NCBI GenBank assembly: GCA_965213855.1
Contig: CBDCAA010000008.1
Location: 744,001-808,000, forward strand
Reading direction: 5' to 3'
Length of the DNA stretch: 64,000 bases
Origin: JBBROS01 sp965213855
GTDB taxonomy: Bacteria; Pseudomonadota; Alphaproteobacteria; Acetobacterales; Acetobacteraceae
The position numbers and the translations under genes were made by a program. A model generated the notes under the pieces. The model worked only from the letters and a program-made list of their open reading frames with translations. It was not told the DNA's origin and did no database searches. Position 1 is the stretch's first letter. Each line of letters begins with the position of its first letter. Below are positions 8,544-17,055 of this stretch, piece by piece.

Positions 8544-11081
8544 ATGCTGGGTTTACCTTCGCGGGTCAAGGCCGTGCTCGGGCCGACCAACACCGGCAAG
8601 ACGCATCTTGCGATCGAGCGCATGCTCGCCCACGCGTCGGGCATCATCGGCTTTCCCCTGCGGTTGCTGGCGCGCGAGAACTACGACCGCATGGTGGCCA
8701 GCAAGGGCGTGCGGAACGTCGCGCTGATCACGGGGGAGGAGAAGATCGTGCCGCCGGGGGCACGGTGGTTCTCCTGCACGGTCGAGGCGATGCCGCTCGA
8801 TCACCCGGCGGAGTTCGTCGCGGTGGACGAGATCCAGCTGTGCGCCGATCCAGACCGGGGGCACGTTTTCACGGAGCGGCTGCTGCACGCGCGCGGGCTG
8901 GTCGAGACGATGTTCCTGGGCGCCGAGACGATCCGCCCGCTGCTGCAACGGCTGGTGCCGCAGGCCGAGATCGACACGCGGCCGCGCCTGTCGCAGCTGA
9001 CCTATGCGGGGGCAGCCAAGCTGGTGCGCCTGCCGCCGCGAAGCGCGGTGGTCGCGTTCAGTGCGGCCGAGGTCTATGCGATCGCCGAGTTGATCCGGCG
9101 GCGGCGGGGCGGCTGTGCGGTGGTCATGGGGCGGCTCAGCCCACGGACGCGCAACGCGCAGGTGAAGCTATACCAGGACAAGGAGGTCGATTTCCTGGTC
9201 GCGACGGACGCGATCGGGATGGGGCTGAACATGGACGTCGACCATGTCGCGTTTGCGAACCTGAAGAAGTTCGATGGGCGACGGCCGCGGCGGCTGACCG
9301 CGCCGGAGATCGCACAGATCGCCGGCCGGGCCGGGCGCGGCATGCGCGACGGCACGTTCGGCACCACGGGCACGTGCCCGCCTCTGGAAGACGACCTGGT
9401 GCGCGCCGTGGAGGGTCATAATTTCGACCCGCTGGAAGAGCTGTATTGGCGCAACGCGGCGTTGAACCTCGACAGTGTGGATGCGCTGCTGGCGAGCCTG
9501 CAGGCCGGGCCGCCGCGGTCAGGCCTGGTGCGCGGGCCGGACGCGACAGACTTGGAGACGCTGATGGCGCTGTCGCGGGAAACCGACATCCAGGACCTGG
9601 CGCGTGGCCGGCGGCAGGTTCGGCTGCTGTGGGAGGTGTGCGGCATCCCGGACTTCAGGAAGCTGGCGGACGACACGCACCTGCGCTTTTGCGCGCGGGT
9701 GTTCAGCCACCTCGCGGGGCCGCGCGGGGGCCACCCGGGGCGCGTGCCGACGGAGTGGCTGGATGCCGGGATCGCCGGCCTGTCGAAGACGGAAGGCGAC
9801 ATAGACACCCTGATGGCCCGGCTGTCGGGCGTGCGGGTCTGGAGCTACATCGCTGCGCGGACGGACTGGGTGCAGGACGCCCCAGCCTGGCAGGCGCGCA
9901 CGCGGGACGTGGAAGACCTCCTGTCGGATGCGCTGCACGAGCGGCTGACGGCGCGGTTCGTGGACCGGCGCGCGGCGCATCTGCTGCGTCGGTTGGACGA
10001 GCGGGACGGGGAGGCGCTGCTGTCGGCGGTGACGGCGCGGAACGAGGTCGTGGTCGAGGGGCATGCGGTGGGGCATGTCGAGGGTTTCCAGTTCGTGCCG
10101 GACCCGGTGGCCGAGGGGACGGAGAAGCGCATGGTGCTGCGTGCGGCACGGCGGGCGCTGCTGGCCTGGATGCCGGGGCGGGTGGCGGCCGTGGAGGCGG
10201 CGAACGACGCCGCGTTCGGCTGGACGGCGGAACACCGGCTGACTTGGTCGCGGGGCGGGATGCAAGGGAGCGACGCCGTGCCGATCGGGCGGTTGCGGCC
10301 CGGTCCATCGTTCCTGCAGCCGTTGGTGGAGGTGCTGGCGAGCGAGTATCTGGACGGCGCGTCCCGCGAGCGGGTGCGGGCGCGGCTCGACCGGTTCGTG
10401 CGGGCGCGCGTCGCCGCGGATCTGTCGCCGTTGTTCGCGGCACAGCAGGCGACGGCGGCCGACCCGGCCTTGCGCGGGCCGATGCACCGGGTGCTGGAGG
10501 CGGGCGGCGTCGTCGCCGGAGCGACGGAGGCGGACGTCGCTGCCGGGCTGCGCGGGCCGCTGAAGGCGGCAGGGATCCGGGCAGGGCGGTTCGCGCTGTT
10601 CCTGCCAGGCGCATTGAAGCCACGGGCGGCGGCTATGCGGGCGAGCCTTTGGGCCCTGCGGCATGCGGTGCCGACGCCCGGGCTGCCGGCGCCGGGCCTG
10701 GTGTCGTGCGCCCCGCCGCCGGGATGGCCGGGCGGGTTCGCGGCGGCGATCGGATGGGTGCGGGCAGGGCCGGTGCTGGTGCGGCTGGACATCGCCGAGC
10801 GGGTCGCGGCCGAGCTGGCCTTCGCATCGCGGCGGGCCGGGGTCGCGGTTCCGTCGGCGCTGGCGTCCAGGTTGGCGGTGCCCGTGTCGGCGCTGCCGGC
10901 GGTGCTGAACGGGCTCGGCCTGCGCGTGACCCCGATGGCGGTGCTGCCCCCCGACCAGTACGGTCCGCCGGCGCCGCCGATGGTCCTGCCGCGACGTCCG
11001 GCGCGGGCGGCCGCACCTGCGCCGGCTGCCGCGCCGCGGCCCGACAACCCGTTTGCCGCACTGGCGGCGTTGCGGCGGTAA
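8544..11081 (+). CDS. SUV3-like RNA/DNA helicase (superfamily 2)
   Basis: 845 aa (ATG 8544; an in-frame ATG at 8484 would add 20 residues). Walker A is GPTNTGKT near residue 13, motif II is VAVDEIQ, and motif VI is QIAGRAGRG. The VATDAIGMGLNMD block is typical of the mitochondrial SUV3/DNA-dependent helicase clade found in alphaproteobacteria. In eukaryotes this helicase drives RNA degradation with an exonuclease; the bacterial role is not established. The last 250 residues are Ala/Arg/Pro-rich. An S4-domain RNA-binding protein gene starts 5 bp downstream, so the two are likely translated together and act on RNA. Confidence 0.87.
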   Translation: MLGLPSRVKAVLGPTNTGKTHLAIERMLAHASGIIGFPLRLLARENYDRMVASKGVRNVALITGEEKIVPPGARWFSCTVEAMPLDHPAEFVAVDEIQLCADPDRGHVFTERLLHARGLVETMFLGAETIRPLLQRLVPQAEIDTRPRLSQLTYAGAAKLVRLPPRSAVVAFSAAEVYAIAELIRRRRGGCAVVMGRLSPRTRNAQVKLYQDKEVDFLVATDAIGMGLNMDVDHVAFANLKKFDGRRPRRLTAPEIAQIAGRAGRGMRDGTFGTTGTCPPLEDDLVRAVEGHNFDPLEELYWRNAALNLDSVDALLASLQAGPPRSGLVRGPDATDLETLMALSRETDIQDLARGRRQVRLLWEVCGIPDFRKLADDTHLRFCARVFSHLAGPRGGHPGRVPTEWLDAGIAGLSKTEGDIDTLMARLSGVRVWSYIAARTDWVQDAPAWQARTRDVEDLLSDALHERLTARFVDRRAAHLLRRLDERDGEALLSAVTARNEVVVEGHAVGHVEGFQFVPDPVAEGTEKRMVLRAARRALLAWMPGRVAAVEAANDAAFGWTAEHRLTWSRGGMQGSDAVPIGRLRPGPSFLQPLVEVLASEYLDGASRERVRARLDRFVRARVAADLSPLFAAQQATAADPALRGPMHRVLEAGGVVAGATEADVAAGLRGPLKAAGIRAGRFALFLPGALKPRAAAMRASLWALRHAVPTPGLPAPGLVSCAPPPGWPGGFAAAIGWVRAGPVLVRLDIAERVAAELAFASRRAGVAVPSALASRLAVPVSALPAVLNGLGLRVTPMAVLPPDQYGPPAPPMVLPRRPARAAAPAPAAAPRPDNPFAALAALRR

Positions 11082-11086
11082 GGGGA

Positions 11087-11464
11087 TTGAGCGGCGTCGC
11101 CGACCACGGGGCGGAGGACCGAACGGACGCCGGCACATCGGACGGCGACCTGTGGCAGCGGCTGGACAAGTGGCTGTGGTGCGCGCGGTTCATGAAGGCA
11201 CGCGCCGACTGCGCCCGGCTCGTCGAGGGCGGGATGGTTCGCATCAACCGCCAGCCGACCGACAAGGCGCATGCCCGCCTCCGGCCCGGCAATATCTTGA
11301 CCTTGCCCCTGCGCGGGGACGTGCTGGTGGTGCGCGTGCTGGCGCTGGCGGCCCGACGCGGTCCGGCGGCCGAGGCGCGACTGCTCTATGAAGTCCTCGA
11401 ACTGCCGAGCGGGACGCCGGACGAGGACCGTAATGGCGACGTGCTCGGCTTGCGCACTGGCTAG
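11087..11464 (+). CDS. S4-domain RNA-binding protein, Hsp15-like
   Basis: 125 aa. The S4 domain is clear: RLDKWLWCARFMKARADC, then LVEGGMVRINRQPTDKAHARLRPGNILTL. This matches heat-shock protein 15 (HslR), which binds stalled 50S subunits carrying peptidyl-tRNA. The frame has no ATG or GTG before the domain, so the start is TTG 11087, 5 bp after the helicase stop and with AGGGG just upstream. The first 20 residues are acidic and poorly conserved. The C-terminus lacks the long basic tail of E. coli Hsp15. Confidence 0.82.
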   Translation: MSGVADHGAEDRTDAGTSDGDLWQRLDKWLWCARFMKARADCARLVEGGMVRINRQPTDKAHARLRPGNILTLPLRGDVLVVRVLALAARRGPAAEARLLYEVLELPSGTPDEDRNGDVLGLRTG

Positions 11465-11505
11465 AACGACTGCATATCCGCAGCCGCCCGACCGAGGAGT
11501 ACGCG

Positions 11506-11832
11506 ATGACCTACGTGGTCACCGAAAACTGTATCAAGTGCAAATACATGGATTGCGTGGAGGTCTGCCCCGTCGACTGCTTCTATGTCGGCGCGAACAT
11601 GCTGGTGATCCATCCGGACGAGTGCATCGACTGCGGCGTATGTGAGCCTGAGTGCCCGGCCGAAGCGATCTTGCCGGACAGCGACGGGCGGGCCACGGCC
11701 TGGGCGGAACGCAACCGGATCTTCTCGGCACAGTGGCCGAACATCGTGCGCAAGGGGACACCGCCCGAGGACGCCGACGCTTGGAAGGACAAGCCGGGCA
11801 AGGAAGCGCTGTTCGACTCGGGGCCGGGATAG
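11506..11832 (+). CDS. fdxA: Ferredoxin FdxA (7Fe-8S)
   Basis: 108-aa soluble electron carrier. Cys9, 12, 17, 21, 25, 40, 43, 46 and 50 are visible; 40-43-46-50-Pro is the classic CxxCxxCxxxCP motif. The N-terminal set (C9, C17, C50) is the pattern of the 3Fe-4S cluster in alphaproteobacterial FdxA. The C-terminal 50 residues (AERNRIFSAQWPNI) are the usual FdxA extension. ATG 11506 follows GAGGAG. It sits 41 bp after the S4 gene and may be co-transcribed. Confidence 0.95.
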   Translation: MTYVVTENCIKCKYMDCVEVCPVDCFYVGANMLVIHPDECIDCGVCEPECPAEAILPDSDGRATAWAERNRIFSAQWPNIVRKGTPPEDADAWKDKPGKEALFDSGPG

Positions 11833-11848
11833 GATTGGTCCAGCACGT

Positions 11849-11877
11849 GTGACAAATTGGCAAAAACCTGATATGAC
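11849..11877 (+). promoter_or_regulatory. Putative sigma70 promoter of the carD-like gene
   Basis: GTGACA (11849-11854), a 17-nt spacer and TATGAC (11872-11877) lie in an AT-richer stretch after fdxA. This would start transcription near 11884, leaving a 5' leader of about 55-100 nt before the carD-like coding region. Confidence 0.45.
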
Positions 11878-11939
11878 AGTGCTCAACGAAGACTGACGGG
11901 GCGACTATTCCGGCCGCTGCCGCGTGTCAGTCTCGACCG

Positions 11940-12743
11940 ATGAGCAGCCCGCCTGACGGCGGGCCAGGAGCAAACCAACCCGTGCCGAGCAAAACCATCG
12001 CTGCCAAGGCCGGCCCTGCCAAGGCGCCGCCGCCCGTGACCGTGTCCATGTCTGACCCCCCGGCTGCGCCGCCTGCCGCCCCGGTCGAGGCCGTTGCGGC
12101 GAAGCCGCCCGCCTACGACCCGAACATGCGCCAACAGACGAAGATGCCCGGCCACATGCCGGGCATGCATGGACGGCCGCAGATCGCGCCCCGCGCCATG
12201 GCAGCGAAGGAGACGTTCGTCGAGGGCGACTACGTCGTCTATCCGACGCATGGGGTAGGGAAGGTCGAGCGCATCGCGACGGAGGAGATCGCGGGCCACA
12301 AGCTCGAGCTGATCCACATCACGTTCGAAGAGAACCGGATGACGCTGCGTGTGCCGGTCGCGAAGGCGCGGACGGCGGGGCTGCGCAAGCTCGCGACCCG
12401 CAAGACGTTCGACGAGGCGCTGGCGTTGCTGAAGGGACGGGCGCGGATCAAACGGACGATGTGGTCGCGCCGGGCGCAGGAATATGACGCGAAGATCAAC
12501 TCGGGCGACCCGATGTCGATCGCGGAGGTCGTGCGTGACCTGCATCGCAACGCCGGGCAGCCGGATCAGAGCTTTTCGGAGCGGCAGATCTACGAGGCGG
12601 CGATGGACCGTCTGGCGGCCGAGCTGGCGGCGCTGGACAAGACCGACAAGGCGACCGCGGCGCAGAAGCTGGCGGACTACCTGAAGACGATCACTAAGAC
12701 CGGGGCCGCTGCGGAGCCGGAGATCGAGGAGGTCGACGAGTAG
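11940..12743 (+). CDS. carD: CarD-family transcriptional regulator
   Basis: 267 aa from ATG 11940. The CarD/TRCF RNA-polymerase-interacting domain starts near residue 95 with FVEGDYVVYPTHGVGKVERI. It is followed by the C-terminal helical DNA-binding part (KRTMWSRRAQEYDAKINSGDP, SFSERQIYEAAMDRLAAELA). CarD proteins bind the RNA-polymerase beta subunit and stabilise open complexes, notably at rRNA promoters. The first 95 residues are a Pro/Ala/Lys-rich, probably disordered extension. ATG 11940 lacks a clear ribosome site. GTG 11982 has GGAG (11967-11970) 11 nt upstream and would make the early hairpin part of the leader. Confidence 0.9.
   Translation: MSSPPDGGPGANQPVPSKTIAAKAGPAKAPPPVTVSMSDPPAAPPAAPVEAVAAKPPAYDPNMRQQTKMPGHMPGMHGRPQIAPRAMAAKETFVEGDYVVYPTHGVGKVERIATEEIAGHKLELIHITFEENRMTLRVPVAKARTAGLRKLATRKTFDEALALLKGRARIKRTMWSRRAQEYDAKINSGDPMSIAEVVRDLHRNAGQPDQSFSERQIYEAAMDRLAAELAALDKTDKATAAQKLADYLKTITKTGAAAEPEIEEVDE
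11947..11964. promoter_or_regulatory. Stem-loop at the start of the carD-like gene
   Basis: GCCCGCC (11947-11953), loop TGAC, GGCGGGC (11958-11964): a perfect 7-bp GC stem beginning 7 nt after ATG 11940 and ending 17 nt before GTG 11982. It lies just upstream of the GGAG that would serve the GTG start, so it could influence translation initiation. Confidence 0.4.
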
Positions 12744-12788
12744 GGTTGTTGCCGGCGGCGGCGGCGAGTTGTTTTACCCTCACCCCGG

Positions 12789-12812
12789 CCCTCTCCCGCA
12801 AGCGGGAGAGGG
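12789..12812. repeat. REP-like palindromic repeat, copy 1
   Basis: CCCTCTCCCGC (12789-12799), AA loop, GCGGGAGAGGG (12802-12812): an 11-bp perfect stem preceded by the CCTCACCCCGG flank. The same hairpin occurs at 26886-26909 and, with one mismatch, at 26959-26982. It is a dispersed intergenic repeat. Confidence 0.8.
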
Positions 12813-12819
12813 AGACAAA

Positions 12820-12853
12820 AAAAGGCCCCGTGGCTTTCGCGCCGGGGCCTTTT
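12820..12853. terminator. Bidirectional rho-independent terminator
   Basis: AAAAGGCCCCG (12820-12830) pairs with CGGGGCCTTTT (12843-12853) around a 12-nt loop. An A-tract (12817-12823) flanks it on the left and T4 on the right. It separates the convergent carD-like and Bax-inhibitor-like genes and can serve both. Confidence 0.85.
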
Positions 12854-12869
12854 CAGTGATTGGACTGGT

Positions 12870-13640
12870 TCAGTTGTTGCTGTTGCGGCCGCCGAAGAGC
12901 TGCAGGAGCAGCATGAACAGGTTGATGAAGTTGAGATAGAGCTGGAGGGCGTCGAACACGCTGCGCTTGGCGGCGAGGTCTGACCCTTCGGCGTAGGCGA
13001 ACTGCACGTAGTCGCCCTTGATCCGCTGCGTATCGTAGGCGGTGAGGCCCACGAAGACGAGCACGCCGACGATGCTGATCGCGAACTGCAGCGCCGTGCT
13101 GGCGACGAACATGTTGACGACGCTGGCGATGATGACGCCGATGAGGCCCATCATGAGGAAGCTGCCGAAGCGGCTGAGGTCGGACTTCGTGGTGTAGCCG
13201 TAGAGGCTCATGGCGCCGAACGTGCCGGCGGTGATGAAGAACACCCGGGCGATCGACGCGCCGCTGTAGATCAGGAAAATGTTGGCGAGCGAGGCGCCCA
13301 TGGCCGCGGCGAACAGCCAGAACAGCCCCTGCACCGTCGTCTTCGACATGCGGTTGATGCCGAAGCTGATGGCCATCACGAAGGCCAGCGGCGCGAAGAC
13401 CGCGGCATAGCCGAGGATCGTCGGCTGGATCGCGATGCCGCGCGGGGTGGCAACCTGATGGTAGAACAGGTCGATCAGGCTGGTGTTCGCGACGGCGTAG
13501 CTGACGATGCCCGTGAGCAGAAGGCCGGAGGCCATCCAGTTATAGACCCGCAGCATGTATGCGCGCAGGCCAGTGTCGATGACGGCGCCGGCGGTGGCTG
13601 CACCGGGCGCGTAGGTCCTAGTCTCGGGGACGAAGGCCAT
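12870..13640 (-). CDS. Bax inhibitor-1/YccA family membrane protein
   Basis: 256 aa with about seven hydrophobic segments, for example GLLLTGIVSYAVANT and FLMMGLIGVIIASVVNMFV. The family signature region AYDTQRIKGDYVQF lies near residue 205 and the C-terminus ends in a short polar tail (GGRNSNN). Members such as YccA modulate the membrane protease FtsH, and related proteins act as pH-sensitive Ca2+ leaks; which applies here is unknown. The leader of the gene contains a GCCGGC-GGGAT-GCCGGC hairpin (13661-13677). Confidence 0.9.
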   Translation of the reverse strand: MAFVPETRTYAPGAATAGAVIDTGLRAYMLRVYNWMASGLLLTGIVSYAVANTSLIDLFYHQVATPRGIAIQPTILGYAAVFAPLAFVMAISFGINRMSKTTVQGLFWLFAAAMGASLANIFLIYSGASIARVFFITAGTFGAMSLYGYTTKSDLSRFGSFLMMGLIGVIIASVVNMFVASTALQFAISIVGVLVFVGLTAYDTQRIKGDYVQFAYAEGSDLAAKRSVFDALQLYLNFINLFMLLLQLFGGRNSNN

Positions 13641-13747
13641 GGTGACGATTCCCTAGTGGTGCCGGCGGGATGCCGGCTTGCGACGTATGTTGGTCACAAC
13701 CCTTGCTGGATCAAGCGAAATCGGTCGCGGGCGGGCAAGGTTACGCA

Positions 13748-16258
13748 TCATTCATTCCGCAGCAGCGGGGCGGCCCGGGCCCGCAGCGCGGCCGACGTGC
13801 CGAGGTAGCCGAACGCCAGCATCATGGCCGTGCAGCCCAGGATCGTCTCGGCCAGGGTGGCGGGCAGGAACGCCCACTCCGAGTGCAGGACGAAGCGCAC
13901 CACCGCCCAGCTCGCCAGCGTGCCGATGGCAGCCGCCATGATGCCTGCCGTGGCGCCGATCACGCCGAACTCGGTCAGCCAGGCGGCGCGGATCTGTCCG
14001 GCGGTGGCACCGATCGCCTTCAGCACGACGGCGTCGGCGGTGCGGCGGCGCTGGCCGGCGGCAACGGCGCCAACCAATACCAATGCGCCGGCCAGGAGCG
14101 TCACCGACCCCGTCGCGGTGAGTGCGGCGGCGATCTTGCCGACGATATCGGCGACCGCTCCCAGCACGTCGGCGACGCGGATGCCGGACACGTTCGGCAG
14201 CGTGTCGGTCACGGCGCGCAGCACCGGCGCCTCCTGCCCCGGAGCCGTGCGGACGGTCGCGATATGGCTGTGGGGAGCGTGTTCCAGGATACCGGGGGAG
14301 GCGACCATGGTGAAGTTCAGGCTCAGCGAGCGCCAGGCGATGTCGCGCAGGCTGGCGATGCGGAGGTCGATGTCGCGGCCGAGCACGTTGACCCGGATCG
14401 TGTCGCCGATCCCGACGCCCCAGCCTTTGGCGAGGCCCGCGTCGAAGCTCACGAGCGGCGGGCCGCTGTAGTCTGCCGGCCACCACTGCCCGGCGGTGAT
14501 GCGGGAGCCGGCGGGCACAGTACGGCTGTAGGTGAGGCCGCGATCGCCGCGCAGGGCCCATTGCGTGTCGGGGGTCGCCTTGACCTCGTCGGCGGGCACG
14601 CCTTTCACGCTGACCAGGCGGGCGCGGAGGCTGGGCACCTCGTCGAGGTTGTCGACGCCCTGCTGCTTCAGGATGGACGAGAACTGGGCCATCTGGTCGT
14701 TTTGGATATCGATGAAGAAGAATGTCGGCGCCTCGGCCGGGAGCTGGTCGAGCACTTGGTTGCGGATGTTGCCTTCGATCAGCGCGACGGCGGCGAGGGT
14801 GGACAGGCCGAGGCCGAGGGCGACCAGCATGAGCGGCGTGGTTGCGCCGGGTCGGTGGAGGTTGGCGAGGCCCAGCCGGGCCCAGGGCCGCGCCAGGAAG
14901 GTGCCGCGCAGCCGTGGCGCTTGCCGGGCGAGGAGCATCAGCGCGGCGCCGCCGGCCCGGAACAGCAGGAGCGTGGCGGCGGCGGCGGCGCTGAACCAGA
15001 GCGCGAAGCGATGGTCGGGCGAGGCGGCGACGAGCAGGCCGACGAGCGCGGCGATGATCGCGGCGTTGGCCAGCAGCCAGGCCGGGCGGGCCCGCAAGGG
15101 GCGCGGCGAGACGTCGTCGCGGAACAGTGCCGCCCCGGGGATCTGGGCCGCGCGCGCCAGCGGCCAGAGGGCGAAGGCGGCCGCAACCAGCAGGCCGTAG
15201 GCGACGGCGAGCAGCATGGGCGCCGGATAGAAGGCGAAATGGGCCGGCACGGGCAGCACGCCGGCGAAGGCGGTGATGCCGGCCCAGGTGAGCAGCGTGC
15301 CGGCCAGCACGCCGAGCACGATCCCGGCGCCGCAGAGTGCGCCGACCTGGATCAGATAGGTCGCGAACACGGTCCGGATGGAGGCGCCAAGGCAGCGCAG
15401 GGTCGCGATGGAGCGGGCCCGCGCCTCGAGCCAGGCGCGCACGCCCGTCGCGACGCCGATTCCGCCGACGAGCAGCGCGGTGAGGCCGACGAGGGTGAGG
15501 AATAGGCCGGTCTGGTCGATGAACCGGCCGACGCCCGGGGCCGCGTCGCCGGCGAGGCGGATGCGCCAGCCCTGGTCGGCGAAGGCGGCGCGCAGGTCGG
15601 CGGCGGCGGCGGCGGGCGTGTCGCCGGGCCGGAGGACGGCGCGCAGGTCGTAGTTGAGCAGGGAGCCGGGCTTGACCAGCTCGGTCGCGGGGAGGGCGGC
15701 GGCGGCGATCATGGCGCGTGGGCCGAGTAGGGCCGGGCCGGCGACGCGGTCGGGCTCGGCGGCAAGGGCGCCGCGGACGGTCAAGGTGGCGCTTCCGAGG
15801 CGCACGGTCGCGCCGGGCTTGAGGCCGAGGCGGTCGAGGACGATCGGCTCGGCCACCAATCCGTCGTCGGCCAGGGCCCGCTGCAAGTCACCGGGCGGGT
15901 CAAGCGTGGCGGTGCCGAGCAGCGGGTAGGGGGTGTCGACGACCTTGAGTTCGACCAGCTGGCGCTCGCCGGAGGACGCGATGAGCATGGCGCGCATCTG
16001 GACGATCCCGGATGTCGTGGCGCCGCGGTCGTGGAACCAGGTGCGCAGCGCGTCGGGCAAAGGCTGGGCGCCGGATTGCACCTCGATGTCGCCACCCAGC
16101 AGGGTGCGGCCGTTCTCGGCCAGGCCCTGCTCGATGCCGGCGCGAAGGTTGCCGACGGCCGCAATGGCGGCGACGCCCAGCGCCAGGCAGGCGAGCACGA
16201 TCCGCAGGCCGCGGACGCCGCCGCGGAGTTCACGGCGGGCGAGGGTGAGGGCGATCAT
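13748..16258 (-). CDS. ybbP: FtsX-type ABC transporter permease, YbbP-like
   Basis: 836 aa, large permease with an N-terminal anchor (GLRIVLACLALGVAAIAAVGNL), an extracytoplasmic domain of about 200 residues, then two FtsX-like membrane blocks (about residues 245-500 and 700-830). This is the layout of the YbbP/LolE-related export permeases. ATG 16258 overlaps the stop of the ATPase gene by 4 bp. With the ATPase and the divergent esterase it reproduces the conserved ybbAP/tesA neighbourhood of E. coli. Proposed substrate classes for this family are lipids or peptides; none is demonstrated here. Confidence 0.88.
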   Translation of the reverse strand: MIALTLARRELRGGVRGLRIVLACLALGVAAIAAVGNLRAGIEQGLAENGRTLLGGDIEVQSGAQPLPDALRTWFHDRGATTSGIVQMRAMLIASSGERQLVELKVVDTPYPLLGTATLDPPGDLQRALADDGLVAEPIVLDRLGLKPGATVRLGSATLTVRGALAAEPDRVAGPALLGPRAMIAAAALPATELVKPGSLLNYDLRAVLRPGDTPAAAAADLRAAFADQGWRIRLAGDAAPGVGRFIDQTGLFLTLVGLTALLVGGIGVATGVRAWLEARARSIATLRCLGASIRTVFATYLIQVGALCGAGIVLGVLAGTLLTWAGITAFAGVLPVPAHFAFYPAPMLLAVAYGLLVAAAFALWPLARAAQIPGAALFRDDVSPRPLRARPAWLLANAAIIAALVGLLVAASPDHRFALWFSAAAAATLLLFRAGGAALMLLARQAPRLRGTFLARPWARLGLANLHRPGATTPLMLVALGLGLSTLAAVALIEGNIRNQVLDQLPAEAPTFFFIDIQNDQMAQFSSILKQQGVDNLDEVPSLRARLVSVKGVPADEVKATPDTQWALRGDRGLTYSRTVPAGSRITAGQWWPADYSGPPLVSFDAGLAKGWGVGIGDTIRVNVLGRDIDLRIASLRDIAWRSLSLNFTMVASPGILEHAPHSHIATVRTAPGQEAPVLRAVTDTLPNVSGIRVADVLGAVADIVGKIAAALTATGSVTLLAGALVLVGAVAAGQRRRTADAVVLKAIGATAGQIRAAWLTEFGVIGATAGIMAAAIGTLASWAVVRFVLHSEWAFLPATLAETILGCTAMMLAFGYLGTSAALRARAAPLLRNE

Positions 16259-17055
16259 TCGGGCGTTTCGTGGGATCGGTTCGTACTCGCTCCACCCACC
16301 CCCGGCCCCTCCCTTGCAGGGAGCGGCGAGGAGGCGGCGACCTTGCCGTCGGCGATGCGGACCTGGCGGCCGCAGCGGGCGGCGAGCGACGGGTCGTGGG
16401 TGATGAGCAGCAGGGTGGTGCCGTGGCTCTCGCGCAGGCCGAACAGCAGGTCCATGACGGCGGCGCCGGTGGCGGCGTCGAGGTTGCCGGTGGGTTCGTC
16501 GGCAAGCAGCAGGCGCGGACGCACGGCGAAGGCGCGGGCGAGTGCGACCCGCTGCTGCTCGCCGCCGGAGAGCTGGCCGGGCAGGTGCGAGAGGCGGTGG
16601 CCGAGCCCGACCGCGGCCAGCGACTCGGCGGCCCGGTCGGCCGCGTCGGGCGCGCCCGCCAACTCCATCGGCACGCTGACGTTCTCCAGTGCGGTCATGG
16701 TCGGGATAAGGTGGAAGGCCTGGAACACGATGCCGACGGTGCCGCGGCGAAACCGTGCCAGCGCGTCCTCGTTGAGCCGCGTGATGTCCTGGCCAGCCAC
16801 GACCACGCGACCGGCGGTCGCGGCCTCGAGCCCGGCGAGCACCATCAGCAGGCTCGTCTTGCCCGATCCCGACGGGCCGACGATGCCGATCGCCTCGCCG
16901 GCCGCAACGGTGAGGTCGATCCCGCCGAGGATGTTGACCGGCCCGGCCGCGGAGGGCACCGTCAGGGTGAGGCCGCGAACCTCGACGATGTTTCCCCGAG
17001 ATGCTGGGGCGGCATCGGTTTGGGGTGTGAACTTGGGGGCAGTTGCGATGTCCAT
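16255..17055 (-). CDS. ybbA: ABC transporter ATP-binding protein, YbbA-like
   Basis: 266-aa ATPase of the LolD/MacB class. Walker A is GPSGSGKTS, the signature is LSGGEQQR and Walker B LLLADEPTGNLD. The last 25 residues (SSPLPAREGPGVGGAST and on) are not part of the family; they are encoded by a degenerate REP-like repeat (16309-16323). ATG 17055 overlaps the ATG of the divergent tesA-like gene, leaving no intergenic space. It is translationally coupled to the permease gene downstream. Confidence 0.92.
   Translation of the reverse strand: MDIATAPKFTPQTDAAPASRGNIVEVRGLTLTVPSAAGPVNILGGIDLTVAAGEAIGIVGPSGSGKTSLLMVLAGLEAATAGRVVVAGQDITRLNEDALARFRRGTVGIVFQAFHLIPTMTALENVSVPMELAGAPDAADRAAESLAAVGLGHRLSHLPGQLSGGEQQRVALARAFAVRPRLLLADEPTGNLDAATGAAVMDLLFGLRESHGTTLLLITHDPSLAARCGRQVRIADGKVAASSPLPAREGPGVGGASTNRSHETPE
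16309..16323. repeat. Degenerate REP-like hairpin inside the ybbA 3' end
   Basis: CTCCCT (16309-16314), TGC, AGGGAG (16318-16323), preceded by the CCACCCACCCCCGGCC flank typical of intergenic palindromic repeats. It is read through as the non-conserved C-terminal tail of the ATPase. Confidence 0.55.

Noticed and set aside
9519..11138. Long open frame antisense to the SUV3-like helicase
   Set aside because: Arg/Pro/His-rich translation with no domain; a product of GC-rich codon structure on the opposite strand.
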